From Candidatus Gaiellasilicea maunaloa (GTDB taxonomy: Bacteria; Actinomycetota; Thermoleophilia; Gaiellales; Gaiellaceae), in assembly GCA_024330215.1 (NCBI GenBank), contig JANDLU010000011.1:1-61463 (forward strand): 61,463 nt of DNA, given 5' to 3'. Below, one piece after another: positions 14,543-23,756 of the stretch. How positions within the stretch are numbered: position 1 is the first letter of the stretch; each line of letters starts with the position of its first letter. A program made the position numbers and the translations under genes. Below the pieces are notes generated by a model. It did no database searches, had not been told where the DNA came from, and saw nothing but the letters and a program-made list of their open reading frames with translations.

Positions 14543-15583
14543 CTAGGCCGACCGGCTGCCGACGGGTGGAGCGGCGTCCGGGACGGTCACCCGCGCGCCT
14601 TCGGCGAGCGAGCGCTCCGCCGCCTCGACGATGCGCACGACCTCGACCCCGAGCGCCGGGGTCGAGCGCAACGGCGAGCCGGTGCGGATCGCGGTGCAGA
14701 AGTCCTCCAGCTCGAGCTCGAGCGGCTCGGCGACCGCGACCCGCGGCGAGACGATGTCGCCGGTGCGGTAGCTCAGGCGGTACTCGCCAAACGTGGCCGG
14801 GTCGGGCAGATTCACGCCCGAGTCGAACACGCGCACCGGCTCCACCGACGTGTCGTCGTAGACGACCATCTTGTGCGAGCCGACGACGGTCGTTCGGCGC
14901 AACTTGCTCGGCGCGAGCCACGCGAGCTCGACGTTCGCGATCACGCCGGAGGCGTACTCGAGCTGGATGAACGCCACATCCGGCGTTTCCGGCATCACGC
15001 AGCCGCGGCTGAGCGCGCTCACTCGCACGGGCGGCTCCTGGAGCCAGTAGGAGAGGATCGAGAAGTCGTGCGGGCCGAGATCCCAGATCACACTCGCGTC
15101 CGACTGATGGAGCCCCAGGTTGACGCGGCTCGTGGAGACAAAGTAGATCTCGCCCAGCTCGCCCGAGGCGATCAGGTTGCGGATCGCGTGGACCGGGGGG
15201 CTGTAGAGGAACGTGTGTCCGGGCATCAGGACGAGGTCGAGCTTCGTCGCGACGGCGACGAGCTCGCTCGCCTCTTCGAGCGAGCCGGCGAGCGGCTTCT
15301 CGACGAACGTGTGCTTGCCGCTCTCGAGGGCGGCCCGCGCGAGCGGATAGTGGGTGCTGATCGGGGTCGCGACGACGACGGCTTCGATCTCCGGGTCGGC
15401 GAGGATCTCGCCGAGGTCGGTCGCCTGCCGTACACCGGGGTACCGGCGGGCCAGCGGCGCCAGAGCCTCGGGCCGCGCGTCGCAGACCGCTGCCAGCTCG
15501 GCGTGGGGCGACTCGTAGAGATTGCGGACGAGCTGCGGCCCCCAATACCCGAGCCCGACGACGGCCACGCGAACGCGAGTCAT
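14543..15583 (-). CDS. Gfo/Idh/MocA family nucleotide-sugar oxidoreductase
   Basis: 346-residue NAD(P)-dependent oxidoreductase with Rossmann motif VVGLGYWGPQLVRNL, the VVVATPISTHYPLA block and the VEKPLAGS Lys motif. In EPS loci such enzymes oxidise or reduce nucleotide sugars, for example UDP-GlcNAc-3-dehydrogenase types (WlbA/WbpB). FVEKPL and DLGPHDFSIL fit that subgroup. ATG 15583 overlaps the priming-transferase stop by 4 nt (ATGA), and the LuxR gene follows 8 nt downstream. It probably supplies a modified sugar for the surface polysaccharide; the exact product is inference. Confidence 0.85.
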   Translation of the reverse strand: MTRVRVAVVGLGYWGPQLVRNLYESPHAELAAVCDARPEALAPLARRYPGVRQATDLGEILADPEIEAVVVATPISTHYPLARAALESGKHTFVEKPLAGSLEEASELVAVATKLDLVLMPGHTFLYSPPVHAIRNLIASGELGEIYFVSTSRVNLGLHQSDASVIWDLGPHDFSILSYWLQEPPVRVSALSRGCVMPETPDVAFIQLEYASGVIANVELAWLAPSKLRRTTVVGSHKMVVYDDTSVEPVRVFDSGVNLPDPATFGEYRLSYRTGDIVSPRVAVAEPLELELEDFCTAIRTGSPLRSTPALGVEVVRIVEAAERSLAEGARVTVPDAAPPVGSRSA

Positions 15584-17079
15584 CTGGTTCCCCCGCGGTC
15601 GCGGAAGAGCTGGAGCGGCGTCCGGGCGAGCAGACGCAGGTCGAGGCCGAGCGACCAGCCTCGTGCGTAGGCGACGTCGAGATCGAGCGCTTCGCCGAAG
15701 GTCGCCCGCGACCGTGCCGTCACCTGCCAGAGGCCGGTGAGGCCCGCGGGCACGAGGAAGCGCTCGAAGTGATGGGGCCCGAAGAGCTCGGTCTCGTACG
15801 GAATGCACGGCCGCGGCCCGACGAGGGACATGTCCCCGCGCAGTACGTTCACGAGCTGCGGAAGCTCGTCCAGCGACGTCTTGCGGAGCCAACGGCCGGT
15901 CTTCGTGACGGCGTCGGGCCGCTCGAGCTTGTAGAGCCCATTGTCGCCGACCGACGCGGACGAGCTCATGATCGACTGCACGTACTCGAGATGCTCGCCG
16001 TCGTGCCTGGCGTCGGTCATCGTGCGGAACTTGAGTGCAGTGAACTCCTTCATGTCCTGCCCCAGGCGCGTCTGCCGGAAGAACACCGGGCCCGGCGAGT
16101 CGCGCCTGATCCGCCACGCGAACAGCGCGAAGAGCGGAGCGGTGAGGAGCAGGAGCAGGCTCGCTCCCACGACGTCGAGCGAGCGCTTGACGAATCTCGA
16201 GGAGCGCGAGATCCGAAGCGGGCGCAGGCTGAGAAGCGCAAGCCCCTCGACCGAGTGCACGTCGACATTCGGCGGCAGCACCTCGTAGAGCCGGGGAACG
16301 AGGTCGATCTGCACGTTCAGCTCCCGCAGCCCTCGGATCAGCGAGAGCGTGTGCTCGTGCGGTGCCTGGGAGAAGGCGAAGACGACCCGATCGATCTGCC
16401 GCTCCTGCACGAGGTCGAGTAGCCGGTCGGTCGGCCAGATCTCGATTCCCTGCAGCTCGTCCCGTCGCTCGAGCGGATCGTCGTCGACGACGCCGAGCAG
16501 GCGGATCCCGTACTCGGGATGCAAGAGGTACTTTCGCGCCACGAGCTGGCCCACCTGGCCGCCGCCGACGACGACCGCGTTCTGCACGTACGAGGCGCTG
16601 CGCCGGACGAGACTCCGACCGAGCGCTCGGCCGACGGTGATGAAGAGGATCGCAAGCGCCCAGAAGAGCGCCGTCTTCTCCAGATTCGGCGTCGTGACCT
16701 CGGTGAGCCGCGCGCCGACGTAGAGGATCCATGCTCCGACCGTGACGAGATGGAAGACGCCAACGACGTCGTCGCTCGTCGAGTGATCGGTTCGCTCCTC
16801 GTCGCGGTCGTAGAGGCCGTAGAGCTTGGCGGCAACGGCCCAGGCCGGCAGGCTGATCAGGAAGAAGACGAAGAGCTCGGCGACGTCCGGGTTGACCCGG
16901 TCGAAAACATCTCCGAGGAAGAGCTGCGCCACCACGAAGGCGGCCACGAGCCCGATGAGGTCCGCAAGCAGGAGCACTCGCCGGACGAGCCACCCGCGAC
17001 TCCGCCGTCGGCGGGTCGGAACGAGCGTCTCCGCCTGGGCGGTCAGACGCGCGACCGTCGTCTGCTGGACTCGATCCAT
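15580..17079 (-). CDS. Polyprenyl-phosphate sugar-1-phosphate transferase (EPS priming enzyme)
   Basis: 499-residue membrane enzyme that starts EPS repeat-unit synthesis by transferring a sugar-1-phosphate to undecaprenyl phosphate on the inner membrane face. Several N-terminal transmembrane helices (about residues 30-165) lead to a CoA-binding-like Rossmann domain (NAVVVGGGQVGQLVARKY) and the C-terminal bacterial sugar transferase domain, with a membrane hairpin after FVKRSLDVVGASL, then RQTRLGQDMKEF, LRKTSLDELPQL and LVGPRP. Size and layout match the WbaP/CpsE/EpsL-type family. A TATCGT -10-like box is 6 nt before the ATG. It heads a run of six overlapping or near-overlapping minus-strand genes that continues into the lasso maturation genes. 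Confidence 0.9.
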   Translation of the reverse strand: MDRVQQTTVARLTAQAETLVPTRRRRSRGWLVRRVLLLADLIGLVAAFVVAQLFLGDVFDRVNPDVAELFVFFLISLPAWAVAAKLYGLYDRDEERTDHSTSDDVVGVFHLVTVGAWILYVGARLTEVTTPNLEKTALFWALAILFITVGRALGRSLVRRSASYVQNAVVVGGGQVGQLVARKYLLHPEYGIRLLGVVDDDPLERRDELQGIEIWPTDRLLDLVQERQIDRVVFAFSQAPHEHTLSLIRGLRELNVQIDLVPRLYEVLPPNVDVHSVEGLALLSLRPLRISRSSRFVKRSLDVVGASLLLLLTAPLFALFAWRIRRDSPGPVFFRQTRLGQDMKEFTALKFRTMTDARHDGEHLEYVQSIMSSSASVGDNGLYKLERPDAVTKTGRWLRKTSLDELPQLVNVLRGDMSLVGPRPCIPYETELFGPHHFERFLVPAGLTGLWQVTARSRATFGEALDLDVAYARGWSLGLDLRLLARTPLQLFRDRGGTR

Positions 17080-17085
17080 GGGCCC

Positions 17086-17091
17086 ACGATA
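17086..17091 (-). promoter_or_regulatory. -10-like box for the priming transferase operon
   Basis: TATCGT on the minus strand ends 6 nt before the ATG at 17079. No ribosome site lies between, so a leaderless or almost leaderless mRNA is likely. The -35 region (TGGCCA, 17 nt upstream) is weak. Confidence 0.45.
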
Positions 17092-17230
17092 GGCGCAGTG
17101 GCCGCCTGTGGCCAGGCCAGCTTCAAACTGGCGGCCTGCCGGTACCTAGCCGTTCGCATAGGCGCCGAAAACGACAAGACTCCCCGCTCGGGCCGTGGAC
17201 GCTCGGGCGGGGTCCGATGAGACTGCAGCC

Positions 17231-18745
17231 ATGACGCCGACGGGGGCATCGACGAGGAGAACGCCGGCCGCCAGAGTCGGTCAGCGGCCGCCCGCAGAAG
17301 GCCAGGAGTCGATCGGCTACGCCGTTCTCGGAGGAGGCCCGGCGGGCCTGACCGGAGCCTACGCCCTCGGTCTGCGCAACCATCGCGCGGTCGTCTTCGA
17401 GGCCGACGGCACCGTCGGCGGGATCGCCAAGACGGTCGAGTTCAACGGCTACCGCTTCGACCTCGGCGGTCATCGCTTCTTCACGAAGCTGAAACAGGTC
17501 GAGCGGATGTGGGAGCACCTGATGGGCGACGACTTCCTCACGCGGCCTCGCCTCTCGCGGATCTACTTCGCCGGGAAGTACTTCGCCTATCCGCTGACGG
17601 CGAAGGACGTCCTCGGCCGGCTCGGCCTCTTCGAGTCCGCCCGGTGCGCCTTCTCCTACCTGTGGGCGCAGCGCAAGCGCAATCAAGACCAAGACACCTT
17701 CGAGGAGTGGGTGACCGCGCGCTTCGGCCGGCGGCTCTACAACGCGTTCTTCCGCTCGTACACCGAGAAGCTGTGGGGCATCCCGGGGACGGAGATCCGT
17801 TCTCTGTGGGCTGCCCAACGGATCAAGAACTTCTCGCTCTGGAAGGCGGGGTTGACGATCTTGGGTCTCAAGCAAGGCGACGTCACAACGCTGATCGAGG
17901 AGTTCAAGTACCCGCGTCTCGGGCCGGGCCAGATGTGGGAGCGCCTGCAGGGGCGACTGGAGAAGGAGTTCGAGATTCCGGTGGAGCTCAAGCATCGGTG
18001 CACCCAGATCAAGCACGCGGACAACACGGTGACGAGCGTCGTCGTCCAGCGCAACGGCGACGTGATGGAGCATCCGGTCGACGGCGTGCTGTCCACGCTG
18101 CCGCTCAAGGATCTCGTGCACAGCCTCGACCCGGCGCCGCCGCAGGAGGTGCTCGATGCTGCCGACCGGCTCCGCTATCGCGACTTCTGCCTCGTCGCGC
18201 TGATGACGACGGAGGCCGAGCCATTCCCGGACAACTGGATCTACATCCACGATCCCGGCACGCGCGCGGGCCGGGTGCAGAACTTCGGCTCCTGGAGCGA
18301 GGAGATGGTCGTGCCCGGCACCACCTGTCTCGGGGTCGAGTACTTCTGCTTCGAGGGCGACGACATCTGGGAGATGTCGAGCGAGGACGCCGTCGAGATG
18401 GCCAAGAACGAGATGGCCAAGATCGGCCTGATCGATCCCGACCAGGTGATCGACGGCGTCAAGGTGCGCGTGCCGAAGGCCTACCCGACCTACGACCTCG
18501 AGTATGAGCCGGCGGTCGAGACGATCCGGGAGTACCTCTCCGCCTTCACGAATCTGCAGGCCTGCGGTCGCAACGGCCTCCATCGCTACAACAACCAGGA
18601 TCACTCCATGTGGACTGCGATCCTGGCCGCGTTCAACCTCGCAGAGGACATGTCCTACGACGTGTGGTCGGTGAACACGGAGGAGGTCTACCTCGAGGAA
18701 GGCGAGCTCGTGGACGCGCTGCTGGACATCGACCTCGTTCGCTAG
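17231..18745 (+). CDS. FAD-dependent oxidoreductase, UDP-galactopyranose-mutase-like
   Basis: 504-residue flavoprotein with the N-terminal FAD motif VLGGGPAGLTGAYALG, the GHRFFTK block and a C-terminal RYNNQDHSMWTA segment. Proteins of this type sit in polysaccharide loci and are related to protoporphyrinogen oxidase and UDP-galactopyranose mutase folds; they are thought to act on nucleotide sugars. It leads an eight-gene plus-strand operon of glycosyltransferases, which supports such a role. ATG 17231 is used; a GTG at 17195 would add 12 residues. Neither has a clear ribosome site. Confidence 0.8.
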   Translation: MTPTGASTRRTPAARVGQRPPAEGQESIGYAVLGGGPAGLTGAYALGLRNHRAVVFEADGTVGGIAKTVEFNGYRFDLGGHRFFTKLKQVERMWEHLMGDDFLTRPRLSRIYFAGKYFAYPLTAKDVLGRLGLFESARCAFSYLWAQRKRNQDQDTFEEWVTARFGRRLYNAFFRSYTEKLWGIPGTEIRSLWAAQRIKNFSLWKAGLTILGLKQGDVTTLIEEFKYPRLGPGQMWERLQGRLEKEFEIPVELKHRCTQIKHADNTVTSVVVQRNGDVMEHPVDGVLSTLPLKDLVHSLDPAPPQEVLDAADRLRYRDFCLVALMTTEAEPFPDNWIYIHDPGTRAGRVQNFGSWSEEMVVPGTTCLGVEYFCFEGDDIWEMSSEDAVEMAKNEMAKIGLIDPDQVIDGVKVRVPKAYPTYDLEYEPAVETIREYLSAFTNLQACGRNGLHRYNNQDHSMWTAILAAFNLAEDMSYDVWSVNTEEVYLEEGELVDALLDIDLVR

Positions 18746-18759
18746 AGCAAACTGCTGCC

Positions 18760-19629
18760 ATGAGTGCTGGGAGCCAGCCGACGGTCACCGTCGTGATCGG
18801 GTCGAACGCGCCCCCGGAGCGGCTGGCGGCGTGCCTCGAGGCGCTCGAGCCGCAGCGAGACGGCGTCCAGGTGCTCGTGCACGAGGGACAGGCGAGCCCG
18901 ACGGAGCTCCGGGAGCGGTTCCCGTGGGCGCAGTTCGACCTCGCCCCTGGCCGGCTCGTTCCCGAGCACTGGCGCGATGGGATCGACGTGGCGACCGGAG
19001 AGATCGTGGCGCTGACGATCGCGCAGATGATCCCGGCGCCGGACTGGATCGCGACGATCCGGAGGCTGCATGCGACCCACGACGTCGTCGGCGGCGCGAT
19101 CGAGCCCGGCCGCGGCCTGCGCCTCGTCGACTGGGGCGAATACTTCTGCCGGTATGCGCGGGACATGCCGCCGTTCGAGGCGAGCAGGAACGTCGACCTG
19201 GCAGGGGACAACGCCGCCTATAAGCGTGCGTTGCTGGAGGGCATTGCCGAGACCTACCGCGAGGGATTCTGGGAGCCTGTCTCGCACAGGCGGCTCGCCG
19301 CGGACGGGGTCGTCCTCTGGCACGACCCGTCGCTCGTCGTCCGGCAGGGTCGCTCCGCGGGTTTCGCGGCCTTCGCCCAGCAGCGGCTGGAGCACGGGCG
19401 TCTCTACGGACATCAGCGCGGCGTTCACTTCTCGAAGGCACGGAATCTCGTCGGGGTGGTTGCTGCTCCCGCGGTACCAGCGCTGATGACGGCTCGTGTG
19501 CTGCGTCAGGTCTTCGTCAAGGGGCGCTACCGCGTCCAGGCCCTGCTCGCGTTGCCCGTGATCGTGGTCTACAACACGGTTTGGGCCTATGCCGAGGCGC
19601 GTGGGCATCTGGACCTGCTGAGACGATGA
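18760..19629 (+). CDS. Glycosyltransferase family 2-like protein
   Basis: 289-residue protein with a GT-A-like N-terminus (VTVVIGSNAPPERLAACLEAL), a central block DWIATIRRLHATHDVVGGAIEP and DNAAYKRALLEG, which match acceptor-side motifs of family 2 enzymes. A hydrophobic C-terminal region (QALLALPVIVVYNTVWAYAE) suggests membrane association. A classical DxD is replaced by a less clear IAQMIPAPDW region, so activity is likely but not certain. It starts 14 nt after the flavoprotein stop and overlaps the next gene by 4 nt. The next gene encodes a paralogue, so the pair probably arose by duplication. Confidence 0.72.
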   Translation: MSAGSQPTVTVVIGSNAPPERLAACLEALEPQRDGVQVLVHEGQASPTELRERFPWAQFDLAPGRLVPEHWRDGIDVATGEIVALTIAQMIPAPDWIATIRRLHATHDVVGGAIEPGRGLRLVDWGEYFCRYARDMPPFEASRNVDLAGDNAAYKRALLEGIAETYREGFWEPVSHRRLAADGVVLWHDPSLVVRQGRSAGFAAFAQQRLEHGRLYGHQRGVHFSKARNLVGVVAAPAVPALMTARVLRQVFVKGRYRVQALLALPVIVVYNTVWAYAEARGHLDLLRR

Positions 19630-20513
19630 GCTCACCGAAGCTCGCAGTCGTGGTGGCCTCGGTCAACGGCCTCCCGTACCTCGCCGACTGCCTGGAGGCA
19701 CTGGAGGCGCGCGCGCCGGAGGCCGAGGTGGTGGTGGCCGACTGGACCGACGAGGCGACGCGGCAGCTCGTGCGCGAGCGGTTCCCGAAGGTGAAGCTCC
19801 TCTCCTTCGACGAGCCGATGGCCGTGCCGGAGCTGCGGGCGGCCGGCATCTTCGCCTCCGGAGCTCCGTACGTGGCCCTGATCGAGGACCATTGCAACGT
19901 GCGCGAAGGCTGGGCCGAGCGACTCGTCTCGGCGCACGAGGTCGGGCACTCGGTCGTCGGCGGCTCGATCCGGAACTCGCCCTACCTGCGGATTCGCGAC
20001 TGGGCGGCGTTCTTCTGCGAGTACAGCCGCTACATGGAGCCGGCACCGGCGGGCGAGGTCGACGACCTGCCGGGGATGAACGTCTCGTACGACCGCCGCG
20101 CGCTCGACGCGATCGACGATCTGCTGCACGAGGGCCGCTGGGAGTCGTGGCTGCACGGGCGCCTGCTCGAGCGCGGCTTCGTGCTCTGGTGCGAGCCCGC
20201 GGCCGTCCTCGACCACGCGAAGGACTTCGGCTTCGTCGAGTTCCTCTCGCAGCGCTACCACTACTCCCGCTCGTACGCGGGGATGCGGAACGCCGAGCTC
20301 GGCGGCAAGCGCCTGCTCTTCGCGCTCGGCTCGCCGCTGATCATGCCGCTCATGTACTGGCGGATCGCCCGGAACGTGCTCGCGCGTCGTCGCCACAGGC
20401 GGGAGCTGGCGCTCGCGACGCCGCTGATCCTGCTCTACATGGGAGTGTGGGCGGGCGGCGAGGCGATCGGATACACGCTCGGCGGCGGGCGCAGCCTGCT
20501 GCAGGTCCGGTGA
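19626..20513 (+). CDS. Glycosyltransferase family 2-like protein (paralogue of the upstream gene)
   Basis: 295-residue protein with the same plan as its upstream neighbour: LAVVVASVNGLPYLADCLEAL at the N-terminus, VALIEDHCNVREGWAERL in the position of the metal or substrate loop, VGGSIRNSPYLRIRDWAAFF, NVSYDRRALDAI and a hydrophobic C-terminal end. ATG 19626 overlaps the previous stop (ATGA). It would add one sugar of the EPS repeat unit at the membrane. The sugar and linkage cannot be predicted. Confidence 0.75.
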   Translation: MSSPKLAVVVASVNGLPYLADCLEALEARAPEAEVVVADWTDEATRQLVRERFPKVKLLSFDEPMAVPELRAAGIFASGAPYVALIEDHCNVREGWAERLVSAHEVGHSVVGGSIRNSPYLRIRDWAAFFCEYSRYMEPAPAGEVDDLPGMNVSYDRRALDAIDDLLHEGRWESWLHGRLLERGFVLWCEPAAVLDHAKDFGFVEFLSQRYHYSRSYAGMRNAELGGKRLLFALGSPLIMPLMYWRIARNVLARRRHRRELALATPLILLYMGVWAGGEAIGYTLGGGRSLLQVR

Positions 20514-20518
20514 CGACG

Positions 20519-21694
20519 ATGAGAGTGGGAGTGGACGCGACGAGCTGGGTGAACCGCCGCGGGTTCGGGCGCTTCGCCCGCAACGCCGTCGGGCGCCTCG
20601 TCGAGTCGGATCCGGCGACCGAGTACCTCTTCTACATCGACCGACAGAGCGCGGACGGCGCCGACCTGCCCCCGCACGCCGAGGAGCGGCGCGTCGAGCT
20701 CGGGGAGGCACCGTCGGAGGCCGCCGCGGCCGGCTCGAGCCGGAGCCTTCGCGACCTGCTCCGCCTGACGCGGGCCGTCCGGCGCGAACGCCTCGACGCC
20801 TTTCTCTTCCCGTCCGTCTACACCTACTTCCCCGTTCTCGGGACGCCCACGGTCGTCGGGCTGCACGACACGATCGTCGAGGAGCTTCCCGATCTGACCG
20901 TGCCCTCGCGGCGCGAGCGCGCGGCCGTGGGGCTCAAGCACCGGGTCGCGGTGCGGCGTGCGAGTCGGCTCTTCACCGTCTCGGAAGCCTCCCGGGCGGC
21001 GATCGTCGCGCATTTCGGAATCGCGCCCGAGCGGCTGCGGCTCGTGCCGGAGGCCCCGGATCCGGTGTTCACGCCGCGCGAGGGGGAGAGACTCGCGGCC
21101 GGGTTGGCCGAGGCCGGGCTCGAGCCGGACGAGGCGTTCTTCCTCTTCGCGGGCGGGATCAGCCCGCACAAGAACGTGGAGACGTTGATCGAGGCTTACG
21201 CGCTCTCGAGCCGGCGCCGCGGCGAAGGGATGCCGCTGCTCGTCCTCGCCGGCGACCTGGAGCGCGAGGCCTACCTCTCCTCGGCCGCCTCGGTGCGCGA
21301 GCGCATCGCTCGTCACGGCCTCGAGGAAGCGGTGCGGCTGCCGGGCTTCGTCTCGGACGAGGCGCTCGCCTGCCTCTACAGCGGGGCGACGGCCGTCGTC
21401 ATCCCCTCGCTCGCCGAGGGCTTCGGGCTGCCGGCGGTCGAGGCGGCTGCCTGCGGCACGCCCGTCGCGCTCAGCGACCTGCCACCGCATCGGGAGACGC
21501 TTGGAGACGCCGCTCTCTTCTTCCCCCCGACCGACGTCGAAGCGCTGGGCGCGATTCTCGACCGGCTGATCGACGACGAGGCGCTGCGGAGAGACGTCGG
21601 CAACCGTGCGCGCCGAGCCGTCTCCGGGCTCACCTGGGACGCCGCGGCGGCCGAGCTCGGCACGTTGATCCGCGAGGCGGCGCGACTACGATGA
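20519..21694 (+). CDS. Glycosyltransferase family 4 protein
   Basis: 391-residue GT-B enzyme. The N-terminal VGVDATSWVNRRGFGRFARN block is typical of GT4 enzymes that act early in actinobacterial EPS loci. The C-terminal nucleotide-sugar domain has FFLFAGGISPHKNVETLIEA and the E-x7-E motif in AEGFGLPAVEAAACG. ATG 20519 lies 6 nt after the previous stop; an upstream GTG at 20510 overlapping that stop would add three residues. The stop overlaps the next gene's ATG. Confidence 0.88.
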   Translation: MRVGVDATSWVNRRGFGRFARNAVGRLVESDPATEYLFYIDRQSADGADLPPHAEERRVELGEAPSEAAAAGSSRSLRDLLRLTRAVRRERLDAFLFPSVYTYFPVLGTPTVVGLHDTIVEELPDLTVPSRRERAAVGLKHRVAVRRASRLFTVSEASRAAIVAHFGIAPERLRLVPEAPDPVFTPREGERLAAGLAEAGLEPDEAFFLFAGGISPHKNVETLIEAYALSSRRRGEGMPLLVLAGDLEREAYLSSAASVRERIARHGLEEAVRLPGFVSDEALACLYSGATAVVIPSLAEGFGLPAVEAAACGTPVALSDLPPHRETLGDAALFFPPTDVEALGAILDRLIDDEALRRDVGNRARRAVSGLTWDAAAAELGTLIREAARLR

Positions 21695-22971
21695 GCGAGC
21701 GTGCGATGGCCGACAACTCTCTCTCCTTCTGCATGGTCACGACGTTCTACCCGCCGTACCACTTCGGCGGCGAGGCGATGTACATCTACCGCGTCTCGAA
21801 CGAGCTGGCCGAGCGGGGGCACCGCGTCACCGTCGTCCACTGCGTCGATGCGTTCCGCACGCTGACCAAGGCGCCCCCACGGGGCGAGTTCCCCCAGCAC
21901 GAGAACGTCACCGTCCACCGGCTGAAGAGCCGGCTCGGCGCCCTCTCGCCGCTCGTCACCTACCTCTCCGGCCGGCCGGGGCTGAAGTCGCCCGCGCTCC
22001 GGCGGATCTTCGAGGGCGAGCGCTTCGACGTCGTCCACTTCCACCTCGTCACCCTGTTCGGGCCCGGCGTGCTCGAGCTCGGAGGCGATGCCCTCAAGCT
22101 CTACACGACGCACGATCACTGGCTCGTCTGCCCGATGTACGACCTCTGGAAGCAGAACCGCGAGCTCTGCGAGAAGCCGGAGTGCCTGCGCTGCACACTC
22201 TCGTTTCACCGGCCGCCGCAGCTCTGGCGCTACAGCGGCCTGCTCGAACGCGCGCTCGGCGAGGTCGACCTCTTTCTCGCGCCCAGCCGGTCGACGATCG
22301 ACCAGCACCGCCGCCGCGGCTTCGACCACCCGATGCGGCACCTGCCGTACTTCCTCCCGCTGGAGGAGGCGACCGCACCGTCGGCGCCCGGGCCGGTCGA
22401 GGGGCCGCGGCCCGGCCGTCCGTACTTCCTCTTCGTCGGCCGGCTCGTCAAGCTCAAGGGCGCGCAGACCCTGATCGACGCCTTTCGCCGCTACGACGCC
22501 GCGGATCTGCTCATCGCCGGCGACGGGATCTACGGCGACGAGCTCGAGCGGCAGGCTGCAGGGCTCGACCATGTCCGCTTTCTCGGTCGCGTGCATCCGG
22601 AGGCGCTGCGCGCGCTCTACGCGGGCGCGACCGCCGTGCTCGTCCCCTCGCTCGTCTACGAGACGTTCGGCTTCATCACGCTGGAGGCGCTCGCGCAGCG
22701 GACACCGGTGATCGCGACCGAGCTCGGAGCCGTCGGGGAGCTGGCGCGCGAGAGCGGCGGCGGGCTCACCTACCGCGGCGAGGACGAGCTCCTGGCGGCG
22801 ATGGAGCGCCTGCGCACCGAGCCGGGGCTGCGCGAGGAGCTCGGCGAGCGCGGTCATGCCGCCTACGTCGAGCGCTGGTCGGAGGAGCCGCATCTCGAGC
22901 AATACCTCGACGCGGTCGCCGAGGCGCGCGAGCGCAAGCGCGGCATCGTCAGGGAGCCGGTACCCGCATGA
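21691..22971 (+). CDS. Glycosyltransferase family 4 protein
   Basis: 426-residue GT-B enzyme with N-terminal VTTFYPPYHFGGEAMYIYRVS, the acceptor-domain motif YTTHDHWLVCPMYDLW, a small Cys cluster (CEKPECLRCT) and the C-terminal donor-binding region FLFVGRLVKLKGAQTLIDAF and YETFGFITLEALAQ (E-x7-E). The Cys pattern is seen in some GT4 members and may bind a metal. The start overlaps the previous stop and the stop overlaps the deacetylase start, both as ATGA. Confidence 0.88.
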   Translation: MSERAMADNSLSFCMVTTFYPPYHFGGEAMYIYRVSNELAERGHRVTVVHCVDAFRTLTKAPPRGEFPQHENVTVHRLKSRLGALSPLVTYLSGRPGLKSPALRRIFEGERFDVVHFHLVTLFGPGVLELGGDALKLYTTHDHWLVCPMYDLWKQNRELCEKPECLRCTLSFHRPPQLWRYSGLLERALGEVDLFLAPSRSTIDQHRRRGFDHPMRHLPYFLPLEEATAPSAPGPVEGPRPGRPYFLFVGRLVKLKGAQTLIDAFRRYDAADLLIAGDGIYGDELERQAAGLDHVRFLGRVHPEALRALYAGATAVLVPSLVYETFGFITLEALAQRTPVIATELGAVGELARESGGGLTYRGEDELLAAMERLRTEPGLREELGERGHAAYVERWSEEPHLEQYLDAVAEARERKRGIVREPVPA

Positions 22972-23756
22972 GTAGCGCACTCGTTCTCACCTACCACGCG
23001 ATCGAGCCGGGCGACGGCCCGCTCGTCGTCGATCCTGCGACCTTTGCCGCCCACCTCGACTGCATCGTCGAGTCGGGCGCGCAGGCCGTGACAGTGTCGG
23101 GGCTCGCCGAGCTGCTGCGCGCGGGAGCGCTTTCACGGCCGACCGTCGCGGTGACCTTCGACGACGGGATCGCGAGCGTCGCGCGTGTGGCTGCACCCCT
23201 GCTGGCCGAGCGCGGAATCCCCGCAACCGTCTTCTGTGTAGCCGGGCACCTGGGCGGCGCGAACGACTGGCCGAGCGCGCTCCCGGGCGGGCCGAGGTTC
23301 GAGCTTGCTGCGGCAGACGAGCTGGCCGCGCTAGCCGCCCAGGGCTTCGAGATCGGCTGTCACGGGATGACGCATGCGCCGCTCGTCTCTGGCTCAGACG
23401 CCGAGCTCATCGACGAGCTCGTCGCGTCGAAGGAGCTGCTCGAGCAGGTCGTCGAGTCGCCGGTGGAGGCGTACGCGTATCCGTACGGAGCCATCCCGAC
23501 CTCGGCAGCCCGGCGTCTTGTCGAGGCTACCTTTGGCTCGGCATGGACTACGGCCACCGGCTATGCTGAGCTGGGCTCCGACCTCCATGCGGCGCCGCGC
23601 GTCGATGCGCACTACCTTCGCCGTACTGCCGCCTTCGATCGCGCACTGAAAGGCGGGTCAGGTTCCCGTCTTCTGGCGCGCCGACTGGGTGCCCGCGCGA
23701 GGCGGGTGGCTCGGAAGGACTACCGGGTCCCTCTTCTCCGCGATTGGCCGTTGTGA
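22968..23756 (+). CDS. Polysaccharide deacetylase (NodB fold)
   Basis: 262-residue carbohydrate esterase family 4 enzyme. Motif 1 is VTFDDG with its catalytic and metal-binding Asp pair, motif 2 is HGMTH in GCHGMTHAPL and motif 3 is AYPYG. It would remove N-acetyl groups from a GlcNAc-like residue in the EPS or its lipid-linked precursor. No signal peptide is seen, so action may be cytoplasmic on the lipid-linked intermediate. ATG 22968 overlaps the previous stop and the stop overlaps the next gene, so it is fully embedded in the glycosyltransferase operon. Confidence 0.86.
   Translation: MSSALVLTYHAIEPGDGPLVVDPATFAAHLDCIVESGAQAVTVSGLAELLRAGALSRPTVAVTFDDGIASVARVAAPLLAERGIPATVFCVAGHLGGANDWPSALPGGPRFELAAADELAALAAQGFEIGCHGMTHAPLVSGSDAELIDELVASKELLEQVVESPVEAYAYPYGAIPTSAARRLVEATFGSAWTTATGYAELGSDLHAAPRVDAHYLRRTAAFDRALKGGSGSRLLARRLGARARRVARKDYRVPLLRDWPL

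Noticed and set aside
14543-16993. 816-residue open frame ending in the Gfo/Idh/MocA enzyme
   Set aside because: Only the last 346 residues are a real protein. The upstream part is Arg/Ala/Pro-rich shadow of the sugar transferase in another frame.
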